The position numbers and the translations under genes were made by a program. A stretch of 64,000 bases of DNA, from positions 1,322,907 to 1,386,906 of the forward strand of contig NW_006763296.1 in NCBI RefSeq assembly GCF_000218685.1, in the 5' to 3' direction. Each line of letters begins with the position of its first letter. Positions within the stretch are counted from its first letter, which is position 1. The notes beneath the pieces were generated by a model. That model was not told where the DNA came from. It searched no databases and saw nothing but the letters and a program-made list of their open reading frames with translations. This document shows positions 1 through 11,831 of the stretch, one piece after another. The stretch is from Serpula lacrymans var. lacrymans S7.9 (taxonomy: Eukaryota; Basidiomycota; Agaricomycetes; Boletales; Serpulaceae).

Positions 1-1
1 T

Positions 2-1149
2 GAAGAAGGCGTTTATACCTGCGAGTGGCACAATGCGAAAGGTTATTGGTTTGAACCTCCCACCATTTCCATTCGACAAGGGGAAGTGACGGTCAGCCTT
101 CCACCATCTATATCCTCATCGTCGGATTCATCCAATCACGCCATGCCATCACTCTCTTCGGTCTACGACGTTGAATCGCGGCTGCACACATCCTTAGCCA
201 CGGTTTACAGACGTCATATTGAATCCACACTGTCGAATCTTATGCACAAAGGCCAGCAGTTTGCCGCACTCGTATTAGAGCCATTAGTTATGGGAGCTGG
301 TGGCATGATCTTTATAGATCCTCTATTCCAGCGGGTCATGATCGACGTCGTACGAGATCCTAAACTCTTCCCAGCCAGAGACGGTCCACAAGATCTCTCA
401 CAGGGCCTTCCAGTCATCTACGACGAAGTATTTATTGGCCTTTACCGCCTTGGCTTTTTGAGTTCAACCTCTTTGCTTGGCGTATATCCCGATATCTCCG
501 TCAATGCAAAAATTCTGACGGGTGGACTCGTTCCGATGGCAGTAACCATGGCCTCAGAGTCTATATTCCAGGCTTTCTGGAGCAATCATAAAACAGATGC
601 GCTACTTCATGGTCACAGCTACACTGCTCATCCAATAGGATGTGAAGTAGCAAACAAGACTCTTGATTTACTGGAAAAAATGACCGATAGTGAACAATGG
701 AAGCAAGCGAAACAAAACTGGGTAGAGAAAAATCTAGAGGAGGGATCCAGCGAGATTTGGAGCTTCTGGGACCGGGATTTCATCCACTCGTTATCGCACT
801 TAGATGTTGTCAATGAGGTAATGGCACTGGGGACAGTACTTGCTATCAAGGTCAAGGATAAGCAAGCAGGTGAGTACCTCGGTCCTCCTTAGTGTCCGTA
901 ACTCAGACTGATTACCCGATACAAGGGTACGGATCGCACTCAGCTCAAAAGTTACTCCAGTCCATCAAGTTCAGTCCATCAGACGATCCCCTGCTAAGTT
1001 CAGCACCTGGCGGAGCTCCTTTTGGTATTCATTTCAGAACTCTAGGCGATGTCGCCTACTTCATGACAAGTCTAAACACACCACGTGCAACGATAGAGTC
1101 TATCGAGAATCGACTGTGGAATACACTGTCCAATGCTGGAAGTCCGTAA
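2..1149 (+). CDS. bioDA: BIO3-BIO1-type biotin synthesis protein, C-terminal DAPA aminotransferase part (5' end outside window)
   Basis: This is the C-terminal half of the fungal enzyme that makes biotin precursors. The aminotransferase half converts 7-keto-8-aminopelargonate to 7,8-diaminopelargonate using PLP, and in many fungi it is fused behind dethiobiotin synthetase. The frame is open from base 2. Family signatures are LEPLVMGAGGM, the PLP-region YDEVFIGLYRLG, the ILTGGLVP stretch holding the Schiff-base lysine (AKILTGG) and HGHSYTAHPIGC. One intron at 870-925 (GTGAGT...AG) joins KDKQAG to YGSHSAQ. The last exon ends with the typical APFGIHFRTLGD block and stops at 1147-1149. Whether the synthetase half is fused cannot be seen here. 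It converges with VPS34, 106 bp away. Confidence 0.9.
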
Positions 1150-1255
1150 ACGCATGATACTGGATATTCGAGTAGCATAGGATTCATTAGGAAGCATTAC
1201 ATAGATGTACTGAAACACATACAACAATAAAGCAACGATCAAACATTCCTATACT

Positions 1256-4200
1256 TCAACTTCTCCAGTACTGTGCTAAATCATGTATCCGATCGAGCAC
1301 AGCAGTAAAGTAAGACGTTTCGTTCAGCAGGGCTTCAAAATGCTTTATCGCTTCTTCTTCAGTAAGGTCAAGACGGAACTTCTCTTGGATTTGCTCATGA
1401 ACATCACGATGCTTAATATCCGGTATGTTGGCGTCCACCATCAATGCAACCAAGTTCAGAATAAGGTTAGCGCTCTTGCGAAGGATGGTGAAAGCTGTAA
1501 AGCAGAAGTTCTTGAAGCGGGCGTAGTGACTTGATTGCGCACCACCCATCCCGTCGACCATTTCTTTACAGACTTTGACAGGTGGGGGGAATGGCTTCGG
1601 ATCACGTCCCAGAATATAACCAAAATCAACTGGGATAGGATTGGGAGATCGATCAGTATCAATAATGGTTTACCACTGGGAATCAAGTTACGCACCATGG
1701 AAAAAGTGACCTATCAAATTGACGTGAGATAGGTACAGAGACTAAGATAAGAGTTGCTTACCATCAGGTGTCAGTAGCAGATTATCTAAATGACGATCGC
1801 CAACACCCAAAAGATATGTCACCACACAATAACCAGCTAACAGATATTTGAGCAAAGGACGGATGGCGTGGCAAAGAAAACACTGACCACAACTCCTTAC
1901 GAAAGTATCAACGACACTCGGTTCTACTCCGTAAGTTCCCATACTTCCTTCATCTGGGTTGTTGGCTCTGAGATAGTTTAGAAGCGTGCCATTCTCGCTA
2001 ACAATCGCGGCAATCGTCTTGCTGGGAAGGAACTGCGCCATGCCTTGCAAAGGTCCAGTGGCCAGTACGTCGTAAGGACTCAATTTGAGATCTAGGTTCT
2101 CCTTCCGCAATAGACGATCCATCAGAGTGAATAGCTGAATCACCAGCTGGTCTTGCCGCATGTCATCTCCATCTTTAAAGATAACAGGAAACTCTGAACC
2201 ATCTGAACATTGAAAGTAGAGTAGCATAGGGAAAAGATTTGATTTGAAGACAGATGATTTTTCCGGTATGATGCCTGTCACTTCGATGCGAGCATTTAGT
2301 GGAAGGGGTAGAGGAGCCATGGTGGATAGATTATTCTTGGAGTCTACAATAAAAGATCGTAGTTTTTCTATCTTCTTTGGCCGAGGATCTTTGGACATGC
2401 GTAGTTCCTTGGCGCGTTTCGCCAGCGTTTCGATAAGAAGCCCTTGCCTACGCATGAGCTCCCGACGGTCACTTCCGTTATCAGACTACAACAGCGGAAA
2501 GCCAGACATCATGGCAATCAATAAATGTCAGTCATCATCAAGTAACTGAACTCACCTCCAGTATTTTGTTCATAAACTTGAAAACTACTCTACCATACAT
2601 CTTTGCCATAACCCTGTCTTCGAGAGCTACTTCAACCATGAGGTACCAGTAAAGTCGATTGCCCATGACATGATTCTGAACACCACGAGCGATGAGAAAA
2701 TCCGTAAGACCACTATCATCGTATGATATGGCACTAGTCGTAGAACGTGTTGATCTTTGGTCACTCGCGGCACTCTCGAATTTAAGGGCTTGAACCAGCT
2801 GGAGCAGATATAGCAATAGTTCCTGAAGTATCCTTTAGTAACACTATTGCATGTTCAAAAAAGTTTGGAAAAACTTACATCATCATCTGCTCTACTGAGC
2901 TGCTTGACCGCAAATGCTCTCACACGGGAATCGACGGTCCCTGGCCCTAAAAGTTCCAGCGCATCATCTGTATCAATTTCCGTCCACATTGGCAACAGCT
3001 CTTCCACAGCTTGTTTTACTTCAGAAGGATCTCGCCATGTTACAGACTTGAGAAACTTGGTGAGGCCTCGTTTGTCCCTGGCAAGATAAAAACGAAATTT
3101 CCAGATAAGGTCTTTCTCCTCCGAATTAAGTGGTTGACTGGGAGCATAATTCAAGATTTCCTGTACCCCGACATCAGCTCGCGTAGTAAAAATGACAGAA
3201 AAAATATTACATACTCCTAGTTCATCTCTGATTTTCGCGTTTGGCTTCAGTTCCCTGTCATAGGGACTGCTACGGTGACTTCGGACCAATCGACGGTGTT
3301 TATCCTCGACTGGATTTTCTCGGGCAATTTCGGGATCGATGACAGCCCAAAGGTGAGTGTCCACTGCGAAGGAAGACGATATAGAAGGTGTCGGAGGGAT
3401 TTGAGCGCTGGCCAGTGCTAGGTTTGATGGCTGGGGAATGCTAGGCACCTCCTAATTGTTCATCAGAACACTCAAAAAAGGCTACAAAATTTAGCAAACC
3501 ACGGATCTGTCACTCACAGGTTCGCTGAATATTACTGGAAAGTCGAAACGGGGTAAATCAATATAAAGAAAGAGGTTTTCTGATTTCTCCGTCTCTGCCT
3601 GCGTACAACTGAGTTAGAAATTCAGCTCGATAGGTGGTCTTGTAACACGTACTGCATGTATTTCTTCCATTTTACGAAACGCCAGCTTGTCCAGCCAGTC
3701 TGATTTTGGAAGGTCCCCTCGCTCGTATTTCTTCACAAGCTGGTGATAAACGCCGCTCAGCATAGTTGACTCGCAATAACGCCTTGCTGCATACCTTCTC
3801 CAAACGCCCCATCTCGTCCCTTATCCCTAGCTTACTGGGTGTCGAAGAATCCATCGAGCCATCCGCTTCTTGATCTGTCCAGAGGAGTAAGCGATGTTTT
3901 CCTCTCCGAAGAGTCCTTATATGATTCGTCAGAAAACGATATTTGAGAAACGAGCCACGCGCATCTCACCACTTCTTCCCGAACAAACGAAAAGTAGAGC
4001 CGCCAACAGGTACAGCAGCTCTTGGACCCCCAATATCCCAAACCGTGAAGGTAACTTGTGAACTAAGTGGTAAGTCGCAGTACCTCACAGGAAGCGTGAT
4101 CCATTCGTTCCATCTGCAAGGAATGTTAGCTACACCCGAATGTATCCAGGTTTCCTAACAGTACACACATAAAGCTTGTTTTGAAAGCTTTGAAAGACGT

Positions 4201-4540
4201 TCGAAATGGAATAGTCAGCGGCTTGTTATCCGCTACGAGCTGACAGGTGACATAGAGATCCGAGAGTGACCTTTTTCCCATTCGTTAGCATTATCATATC
4301 TAGACCTGAAGTGATGTGATCGTACGATGACTGGACGCCGTGGAATCGTAGTTCGGGCTTCTCGAGAAGTTCTGAGATAGGCCGTGGACGTCTCGTACCT
4401 TCGAGCGATGAGCTTTGACAGGCGTGTCAGAATGGAATGAAACTAATCACACAAACGATTGCGTACATACGAAATGTAACCGGAAGCTTCAGATCAGAAA
4501 GCTTCGCAAAGGTGAAGTCATCTCTGTTGTCCTTATCCAT
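1256..4540 (-). CDS. VPS34: Phosphatidylinositol 3-kinase VPS34 (class III), many introns
   Basis: Class III PI3-kinase makes PI3P for autophagy and endosomal sorting in complex with Vps15 and Vps30. I chose the start at 4540 because it gives [18 protein letters not shown], the normal Vps34 N-terminus, before an intron. The order of domains is: a C2 domain at about 4500-3500 ([42 protein letters not shown]); a helical PIK domain at about 3450-2850 ([26 protein letters not shown]); and a kinase domain at about 2450-1256 ([50 protein letters not shown]). The protein ends DLAQYWRS. A 15-nt microexon at 1696-1710 joins the catalytic loop to the DFG segment. All catalytic motifs are present, so the gene looks functional. 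Exact splice sites in the C2 region were not all resolved. Confidence 0.92.
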
Positions 4541-4985
4541 GCAGAGTTGAAGTTGCAGGTCCCGTGCGTTCAACGGCGGTGATGCTGTCCAATGTCAAAG
4601 TACGAGAATTATTCACGACCGCAGAATTTTTCCAGGTCAGGGTGTTCCAGGAGAGTAAAGTCGATTAACAGAAAGTCAAGTCGCTGTAGTAGTTCAACTC
4701 AAGTAATAGCTTCCTCAGCCACTGATACCTATTTGGGCAAGCTCGAAGCGATCATTCACTCTCATTTGGATATCTCACGCAGGAAATTCATGCAATATTC
4801 GTGTTCAAATCATCGATGTAGCATTAAACAAGACGTATCCAACGTATATAAAGTACAGTGATGGGCGGGAAACGACGACAAAGACTCGACAACCTCATTA
4901 ATACATGAGGCACCCTGCTCAACACATTTTGCACCAAGTGCTTTTGCGGGATAGATGGGTATGAAAGATAGGCAACTCCACTGAT

Positions 4986-6552
4986 CTAATCAGCCTTGTA
5001 GTCGGGGCGCAATGAGCGGACAACCTTGCCTATATTATAGGCAAGGAAACAACGGTCATTACTGGTCCAACAAAGAAAAAGAAGGTTACATACCAGCTCT
5101 CCAGATTTCTTGGTCATCGATCTCCTTGAGCTCCTTAGCGAGGTCTACACGATACGTCGAACGACCATTGAATTCAAGAGATTTGCGGGTCTCCGTGCCA
5201 TTTCTTACGCTCTGGTAGAGCTGCTCGAATACTGGTGCGTTGGCCTTCTCGAAGATGGGTGCCCAGTCGAGAGCACCACGACGAGCGGTGGTCGAACATG
5301 CGTTGTACATGTAGTCCATACTAGAATGATAATACTGTTTGACCCAGGCGAAAGACGCTTCCAAGAACAACTTACCCTTTCTGTCCGATCAGAGGATAGA
5401 GGGATTGAGTGGCTTCCTCAACAGTCTCGTTGAAGGCTTCCGACGGGGTGTGGCCATTGGCACGGAGAACCTTGTACTGAGCAAGGAAAAGACCCTCTGT
5501 ATGCTGTTAGTTTTGCAGTGGAACAAACGGCGTTGACTTGAACTTACGGATGGCACCCATCAACTAGATAAATAAACAAAATGCACGCGTCAAAAAAACA
5601 CTAGCGAATTGGATACAATAACGCTTTTACGTACGACACCACGTTCACCGAACAAGTCCGAGTAAACTTCCTTCTCGAAGGTAGTCTCGTACATGTATCC
5701 GGAACCGACGGCAACACCGATGGCGATGGCCTTCTCTTTCGCCTTACCAGTAACGTCTTGGAAGACCGCGACACTGGAGTTGATGCCGCGACCCTCCTTG
5801 AAGAGGGTTCGGACGGTACGGCCAGAACCCTTGGGAGCAACAAGGATGACATCGACATCAGTGGGAGGGATGACATGGGTGTCCTCCTTGTACACAACAG
5901 AGAAACCGTGCGAGAAGTACAAGGTCTTGCCCTTGGTAATGAGAGGAGCAATGGTAGGCCACGTTTGTGATTGAGCCGCGTCGGATAGGAGGTTCATAAT
6001 GATGGTGCCGCGGTTGATGGCTTCTTCGATGGGGAAGAGGGTCTCTCCTGGCACCTAATAAGCGAATAAAAACGCGTCAGAATACACATTTTAAGGAAAT
6101 GGTATGTACTAACCCAGCCGTCTTCTATGGCCTGTCTCCAACTCTCGCCATCCTTGCGAACACCGACGATGACGTTGACCCCATTGTCACGAGCATTCAA
6201 TCCCTGACCGTGGCCCTGAGAACCATAACCGATGAGAGCGAGAGTGTCGTTCTTGAAATAGTCCTGGAGTTTAGCCAATGGCCAGTCGCTGCGCTCGTAG
6301 ACAACTTCCTTTGTGCCAGCGAAGTCGAGGGTTTTGATTCCACGAACAGTCTTGTAGAAAGGTCAGCTTCAGGTCCCAAAACATGACAAGAATACCCACC
6401 TGGAAAGCTGGCTGCCTTGAGCTGTTTGCAACCGCAGAGCGTGCAAGGAGGGAGTACGAAGCGGCTTGGACAGGCTTCGTCGCTACCTTGGAGGCAGCAC
6501 TGCGGGAAACAGCACGGAGAGCTTGGGCAGAACGAGATGCGATGGAGGCCAT
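4986..6552 (-). CDS. ILV5: Ketol-acid reductoisomerase, mitochondrial
   Basis: This is acetohydroxyacid isomeroreductase, the NADPH- and Mg2+-dependent second step of valine and isoleucine synthesis in the matrix. The start at 6552 gives an Arg/Ala/Ser-rich transit peptide ([20 protein letters not shown]). The mature part begins after the first intron with [15 protein letters not shown]. The Rossmann glycine motif is [11 protein letters not shown]. Later blocks are [49 protein letters not shown] (Mg2+-binding acidic residues), and LMGAIQGLFLAQY. The C-terminus [13 protein letters not shown] stops at 4986-4988. The layout is the normal short fungal (class I-like) type of about 400 residues with several small introns. 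Nothing suggests damage. Confidence 0.95.
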
Positions 6553-7485
6553 GGTAGTGGTTGAAGAGAAAAACGGAAAGGGCTGGCTTAAGAACCTTTG
6601 GCTTTTTTTTGGGGAGTGACCGAGTCACCCTCCGACAGTCGGCCGAATGCTGCCGTATAATTCCGAGCAGACCCTACCTTCTCGTTAAGACCCAAATCAT
6701 CATTTCTGTAATCCATACCAGTAGTAGGATCAAGTCCGTAATAACGCTATCCGCCCGAAAACTTACAGTGCATCAATGAGCTCAAAGCATAACCCGTTGA
6801 GGAAAACGCAGAACGGGCATACTGTTTGCATCCTTACCCTCTCATAATGCACTGAACTCCTCGAATATTATAGCGATGATCGAGATGATATATTTCAACT
6901 CTTCTTTATTTCATTTCCAGCACAAGACACCTATTTCGAGTTGCTTGGCCATAGCAAAACACTCCTTCATCTTATGGTTGTTTGACGCTTGAAGACCAAC
7001 CTCCCCTTAGTCTCAAAATAACTTGAACAGTATGTACTCTCTCATGGTCGGTAAGAAGACATAGCTACATGATCATGTTCTCACAGGTTTCGTTGTCTCT
7101 ATATCTAGTGATCAGTTTTCAATGATCATCTAATGCATCGAGTGGCTAACTCACTGGAGATTGGTAGGCACATGACCAATCTAATCAACCTGTGTTCAGT
7201 AGCGGTTCAAGCAACACCCTCTAAGACACCAAAATTCTTCTTTCGCGCTGATTTGCTTAACGGTGTATGCCATGATATATCTGCGGCGAAGTACAGCTAC
7301 TTATTGAAGATGGTCGTTAGGCATTGCCCCTATGCGTTTTCACACGTCGCTGCGTGTTTCTTTTCTTCATCAGTGTGGGTGGGCGGGGACCCCCCGTAGG
7401 TGATATAAACTAGGTGGAATCTGGACCCATAGTTCTTTACTCGGACTCGCCACAAGTGTCAAGCCTTTAAACGCCTGTGCTCATA
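6553..7485. other. Intergenic region, ILV5 / DUF6534 gene divergent promoters
   Basis: About 930 bp lie between two divergently transcribed genes. I see only short chance ORFs, no splice-supported coding sequence, no repeat and no clear RNA gene. It should contain both promoters. Confidence 0.6.
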
Positions 7486-9362
7486 ATGTCGGATATCAAC
7501 AATGAAGTGTCAGCCATTCCCCAGCCGTTTCCTAGTCTTAACAACTCGTTTGGTGCCTTGTACATCGGCCTTTTGTTCAGTGCTATGTGAGCGATAATAT
7601 CATGACTTTCCTGCTCAGCGTTTATGCATGTATGCAACTGCAGCCTTTATGGTATCACAAATATACAGCTCGTAACATACCTTCAAACACAGTGGGAAAA
7701 CGATCGGCTTGTTTATAGAATAATGGCATGTTCAATTCTTTGACCAGTACTGCAAGCTGACATAGACGGGCTTAAGGTTGTATGGCTTTGGTGGGGTTTC
7801 CTCCGAGTTGTGGAGTACTGAAATATTGCCGATGATGACGCCTTGTTTTACAGGTCGCTCGACACAATCCATATTGTTTGTGTCTCGCACATGTTATACT
7901 ACCACCTCATAACAAACTTTGCAAATCCTCTCGCACTCTCGATAATAGTTTGGAGCTTCAAGGTAAATTCACCGTATCACAAATTTCCCTTCTCTACCAT
8001 CCTCATTCATTTGATACAGATGCAATATATAATAACTGTTAGTAACATTTGTTTGTATTGTTCATATCCTCCTTACAACGCGACTGTATTACAGGTGGTT
8101 ATCATATTTTTTGTTCACTGGTGTGTCTTCATAGAATACTTGAACAAGGCAAGGCAAGCACTGAGGGACACTAGTCTATATGCTCATCGTCTCTGGATTT
8201 GTAAATTTTGATTCATCAAATGGATTCCTTATTTCTGACTGATTACATTTATCAATAATAGTGGGGAAGGGACGGAACCATATTCTTTTTTTGGTGCAAG
8301 TATGTGCATATGTCCGGCTACTCGGTCCAATCTCACATATCATCGTTATGATAGGTTGTCGTCATAGTTCTTGGCTCAGGTATTGCTCACAATTTATTAC
8401 TTCTACGGCACATGATTTGACACTGCTCTTGCTCTCTAGGATTGAGCACGTGTAAGTACATCTCAAGTAATCTCTATGACATTTTCCAGGCTAATAAGTG
8501 GTCGAAGTTCTATGTTATGTCATGTCAGTTCCTCACTTTTCTCCGAGTGAGGTTTCACCTCAGTAGTTTCTTCGTTGACCCAGATGTCAGTGTCGCCTGT
8601 ACTCTGATTTGTGGATGGTGAGAGTAAGTGTCTCCCACTATCGAACTTTTTATGCTTCTGCTTAATTGCAAATGTTCCACAAATGTCCACCGGTTGTCTA
8701 AACCACTGCTCGTAATATGCATGCATCAATTTGATCAGTGGGAGCCGATATCTGCGCTTGCTTTGCTTGCCACAAACGACGTCTTTGTTGCGGCATCGAT
8801 GTGGTATCTCCTAGTTTTATCGCGAACTGGATTTTTAAAGTAAGTTTATTATTTTCTTGCTCCATAATTTCTTACCCGATTAAACGCTCATACTGTGTTG
8901 GTTTAGAACGGACACAATAATAAAAAGATTAGTCATTTATGTGTGTGCTTCCGGGTCCTTGACAAGGTGAAACTCGTAGTTTCATAGTGATGTCCGTCAT
9001 AATGATCTGATGATTAATACCTGAATTCTCAATTCTCAGCATCTTCTCTTTGGCTTCGATTATTACAGTATGCATAATTGTCTCTCAGTTCAATCATATT
9101 TGGTTATAACATTTAGAGCAGTGTGCGGTAATGCCGGATAACAGTATTAACTTAGCAGTTGGCCTTTTGCTCTCCAAGCGTACGTCGTTTCTTGCAACGG
9201 TTGAGCCCACTACTTACTGATATGATGACCATAGTTTACGTGAACTCGTTTATTGCCCTCCTCAATTCGCGAAGTCATGCAAAATGTTTTGGAGATGCCA
9301 ATATGTCGACTCTTGGAGCTGTCCCACATCCAGTCAAGTGCCAAGACGATGAAGAGGATTAA
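7486..9362 (+). CDS. DUF6534-type multi-pass membrane protein (Agaricomycete family)
   Basis: This is a member of the large, functionally unassigned basidiomycete family of roughly 7-TM proteins annotated with DUF6534. It begins MSDINNEVSAIPQPFPSL and then SFGALYIGLLFSAM. Small introns separate family blocks: LYGITNIQLVTYLQTQ (7642 on), SLDTIHIVCVSHMLYYHLIT and NPLALSIIVWSFK (7854-7962), a six-residue exon MQYIIT (8020-8037), and VVIIFFVHW plus LYAHRLWI (8095-8205). These are followed by RLLGPISHIIVMIG, then ISALALLATNDVFVAASMWYL...SRTGFL (8748-8837), RTDTIIKRLVIYV, and a last exon with VYVNSFIALLNSR ending at 9362. The block order matches the family. Exact junctions in the 8210-8750 and 8950-9220 stretches were not resolved. 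Substrate and role are unknown. Confidence 0.75.
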
Positions 9363-10228
9363 ACCTATCTGGGAGTACAACTCAAGGAAGATAGTCCTCA
9401 CAAGCATTGTAAACTGATACATCGTGTCACAAAGACAATACTGGAAGCCTTATAAACTTGGATTCATCTGGGATTCCTACTGCAGCTTACAATGGCACTT
9501 TCCCTAACACGGGTATTGTCAGGCTCTAATCGCACATCTACCATTTTTTTTACTGCTGCTGCAGTACATTCCAATCTCTAGCTTTACATTGTTATGACTT
9601 CTCAACACTACAAATAGATACATTCCTTTCTTATTTCTTTCGCTCAAAAAACATAAGTAAATTATATTTATATGAAGGGCTTGGTTTCGTGATGTAAGGG
9701 ATACAAGGCTAGTAGAAGATCATCTACTATTGTTCTTGGTGTTGAATTGTGTCGCTCTACTAATTTGTCCCGTGGTAAACATGTAACCTTGTCACTGCAT
9801 GTATCACTCTCGAATATGCCTTTTGTTAGTTTCTTAATATCACATTCCAGAGCCTGAACTAACCGACGGAGAATATGAAGTGAAGCCTGAAGCCTCAGTG
9901 CTCAGCATCCACTTTTAACATTCAAATGAGGACCGTCTCCTCACCTAATGAATATGATTTAGAATTAGGAGCACGGCCAGCGTGTAGATGCCCAAACATC
10001 TGAAAACCTGGCGCCAACGACAGAAGTCATTGCGATCGGGTATCAAGTTGACTTCACTTTCAATAGGCCAATCAAGTTATTACTTTCACTCGACTGATTG
10101 ATTACAGTGAAGAGTGCTATGCTATCGAGTACGCAGACAAAGTGCGGTAGATGCGGATGTGGCCACTCTATAGCACTTGCCTAAAATGGTAGTGAGACGC
10201 GAAATGGTCCGTGCACCCACCCTCAGGG
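9363..10228. other. Intergenic region upstream of U2 snRNA gene
   Basis: This is AT-rich sequence without a supportable gene. ORFs are short and lack splice or family support. The distal part (about 10.0-10.2 kb) should hold upstream control elements for the snRNA gene, but I cannot name one. Confidence 0.5.
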
Positions 10229-10235
10229 TATATAA
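10229..10235 (+). promoter_or_regulatory. TATA box of the U2 snRNA gene
   Basis: A TATATAA-type element sits about 25 bp before the inferred first base of U2 RNA (10256), the spacing expected for a fungal snRNA promoter. The assignment rests on position and sequence only. Confidence 0.6.
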
Positions 10236-10255
10236 GCTGGGCGCGAACAAGATGA

Positions 10256-10446
10256 ATCCTTACCACTCTGGCCTTTTGGCTTAGATCAAGTGTAGTATCT
10301 GTTCTTAATAGTTTAACCACTATTATGGAGGCACCGCCTCCATTCTTTGGTTATCTAATTTTTGCCGCCCTTGTCCTCTTGTGCTCTGCTTGCAACACGA
10401 GGGGCGTGATGACCTTGCTACTGCACTTTCCGGCTTGCGTCGTCGG
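10256..10446 (+). ncRNA. U2: U2 spliceosomal snRNA
   Basis: The RNA pairs with the intron branch site. It begins ATCCTTACC, followed by the nearly invariant block CCTTTTGGCTTAGATCAAG and TGTAGTATCTGTTCTT. The branch-point recognition GTAGTA lies at 10292-10297. Stem IIa is AATAGT-TTAACC-ACTATT, and stem IIb is TGGAGGC-ACC-GCCTCCA. An Sm-type site AATTTTTG follows at about 10357-10364. Stem III (CCTCTTGTG...CACGAGG) and a terminal stem GATGAC/GTCGTC enclose a loop TACTGCACTTTCC, close to the U2B''-binding loop of known U2 RNAs. The length of about 190 nt is normal. The 3' end is inferred from stem IV and may be off by a few bases. Confidence 0.95.
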
Positions 10447-11094
10447 GGGATCTCTTTTTGACCCTTATTCTCTTTGTTCTGCTTTCTAATGCTTGTCATT
10501 TGACATGTCATGGGGTCGGACAAATAGTCTAAGAGTTGTTATCTTACTTAATAGTAGTTTAATAAAGAATATATTTGTTCTATATTCTTTTGGTTTGCTG
10601 AGATGAATTCAATTACTATTGTTTATTTTTCTGAATTGTTTTGACTGTGTGAGTGGTGTGTTGAGCAGTTGTGGTAACGTTAGCAGAGAGGTATGTAGTC
10701 TAATGTAAATCTATGGTGCTGACATGAATAGAAACACATCCTAGGATGCGTTAGGACAGCCCTCAACTTGCTATGATGGCAAGCAAAGAGATTTGTGTTC
10801 AGATACAAGCTTGCGGTTGACATATATACTGCGAATATGAATGGAGTAACAGCATGATGATAGAGCATCAGGCCAACACCAGGACACCAGAATTACCACT
10901 CACAGACTCGGAAGTCCACGGTTCCATGGAGACGGTGAGTGTATGAGCGATTGACAATTTGACAGGTGACATGGCGGTTTGATATAACTTTGCACCTCGC
11001 CAGAAAGCGGGCAGGTTCAGGGGAGTCGACAAAGTTGTAAAAGAGGAGCCGAATAGGGTCACAGTTGATGAAAATACTGATTGGACGCAGATGA
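10447..11094. other. Intergenic region between U2 and the duplicated P450 block
   Basis: There is no supported gene. Two short minus-strand ORFs (10680-10868 and 10868-11062) have no recognisable content and are treated as chance. Confidence 0.5.
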
Positions 11095-11518
11095 GTCCTT
11101 GGAAATCAAAGAATCACATTCATGACCAACTGTGTTTTCATGGAATGTCACGAATCACTCGCGCTACCACCACTTGGAGTTGCCGTCGCAAAGTCCAAAT
11201 TTTGGCGTGATGTCGCGGCTCATCTCGATGGTACTCATTGGCAGGCTCGCTTCGATGCTATAGCTGGCCAACGTGCTGGGCGAGAATAACAATAAGAATC
11301 TCCGAACTATGTCGCCGACCGCAGTGCGATACAACACTTACCCAACTTGAGTTTAGGTCTTTCGCGTTCAAGTACCGTGACAGTGATGGACCGGGCCCAT
11401 TTCTCCAAGGTGCATTCTCATAGGCTCAAATGACAAATGAGGCTTATCCAGTGCAAGACCGGTACGTCCTTGGCGAGATCTGTACAAGTGGATCCACGAC
11501 TTCGAAGCCGATATAGAA
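11095..11518. repeat. Left arm of segmental duplication, copy 1 (non-coding)
   Basis: This stretch is repeated at about 37026-37447 with many substitutions but clear collinearity. Shared landmarks are AGTCCTTGGAAATCA at the start, CCAAATTTTGGCGTGAT, CGATACAACACTTACCCAAC and ACGACTTCGAAGCCGATATAG versus ATGACTTCGAAGCCGATATAG at the end. No coding frame is conserved between the two copies. In copy 1 it is cut off from CYP-A by the transposon at 11525-18831. Confidence 0.85.
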
Positions 11519-11524
11519 AGATAT

Positions 11525-11777
11525 TACGGTGGATGATTGGTTACGGTTCAACTTTCGAGCCCGGCCAATGTCCGGCATAATATTTTTCAAAATCCGATGT
11601 ACCTTCAGCTATTATATTTGTATTTAGCAAAATTCGAGCAAGGCCTTTGATGGGCGATCAACGAAGATACATTTTAATTAATTTCTTTGATCCAGCGAGT
11701 GTGATTTGGGCAAAAGCCAGTGTGATGAGAGATCGAGCGAGCGTGCAATTCAATATGTCAACATAGGATTTCAAGCG
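11525..11777 (+). repeat. Left terminal inverted repeat of the transposon
   Basis: The 253-bp repeat is the inverse of 18579-18831. I found three mismatches by eye: GGTTCAAC versus GGCTCAAC, GAAGAT versus GAAAAT and CAATAT versus CAACAT. Similarity stops at GGATTTCAAGCG. The outer 16 bp are perfect. Confidence 0.95.
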
Positions 11778-11831
11778 TCCAAATACATCAAGAAATTACA
11801 AGTATTACACATATACTGACAACCCCTCTCC

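Noticed and set aside
11238..11423. 61-residue ORF in the left arm of the duplication
   Set aside because: The frame is interrupted in copy 2 and shows no protein-like conservation between copies.
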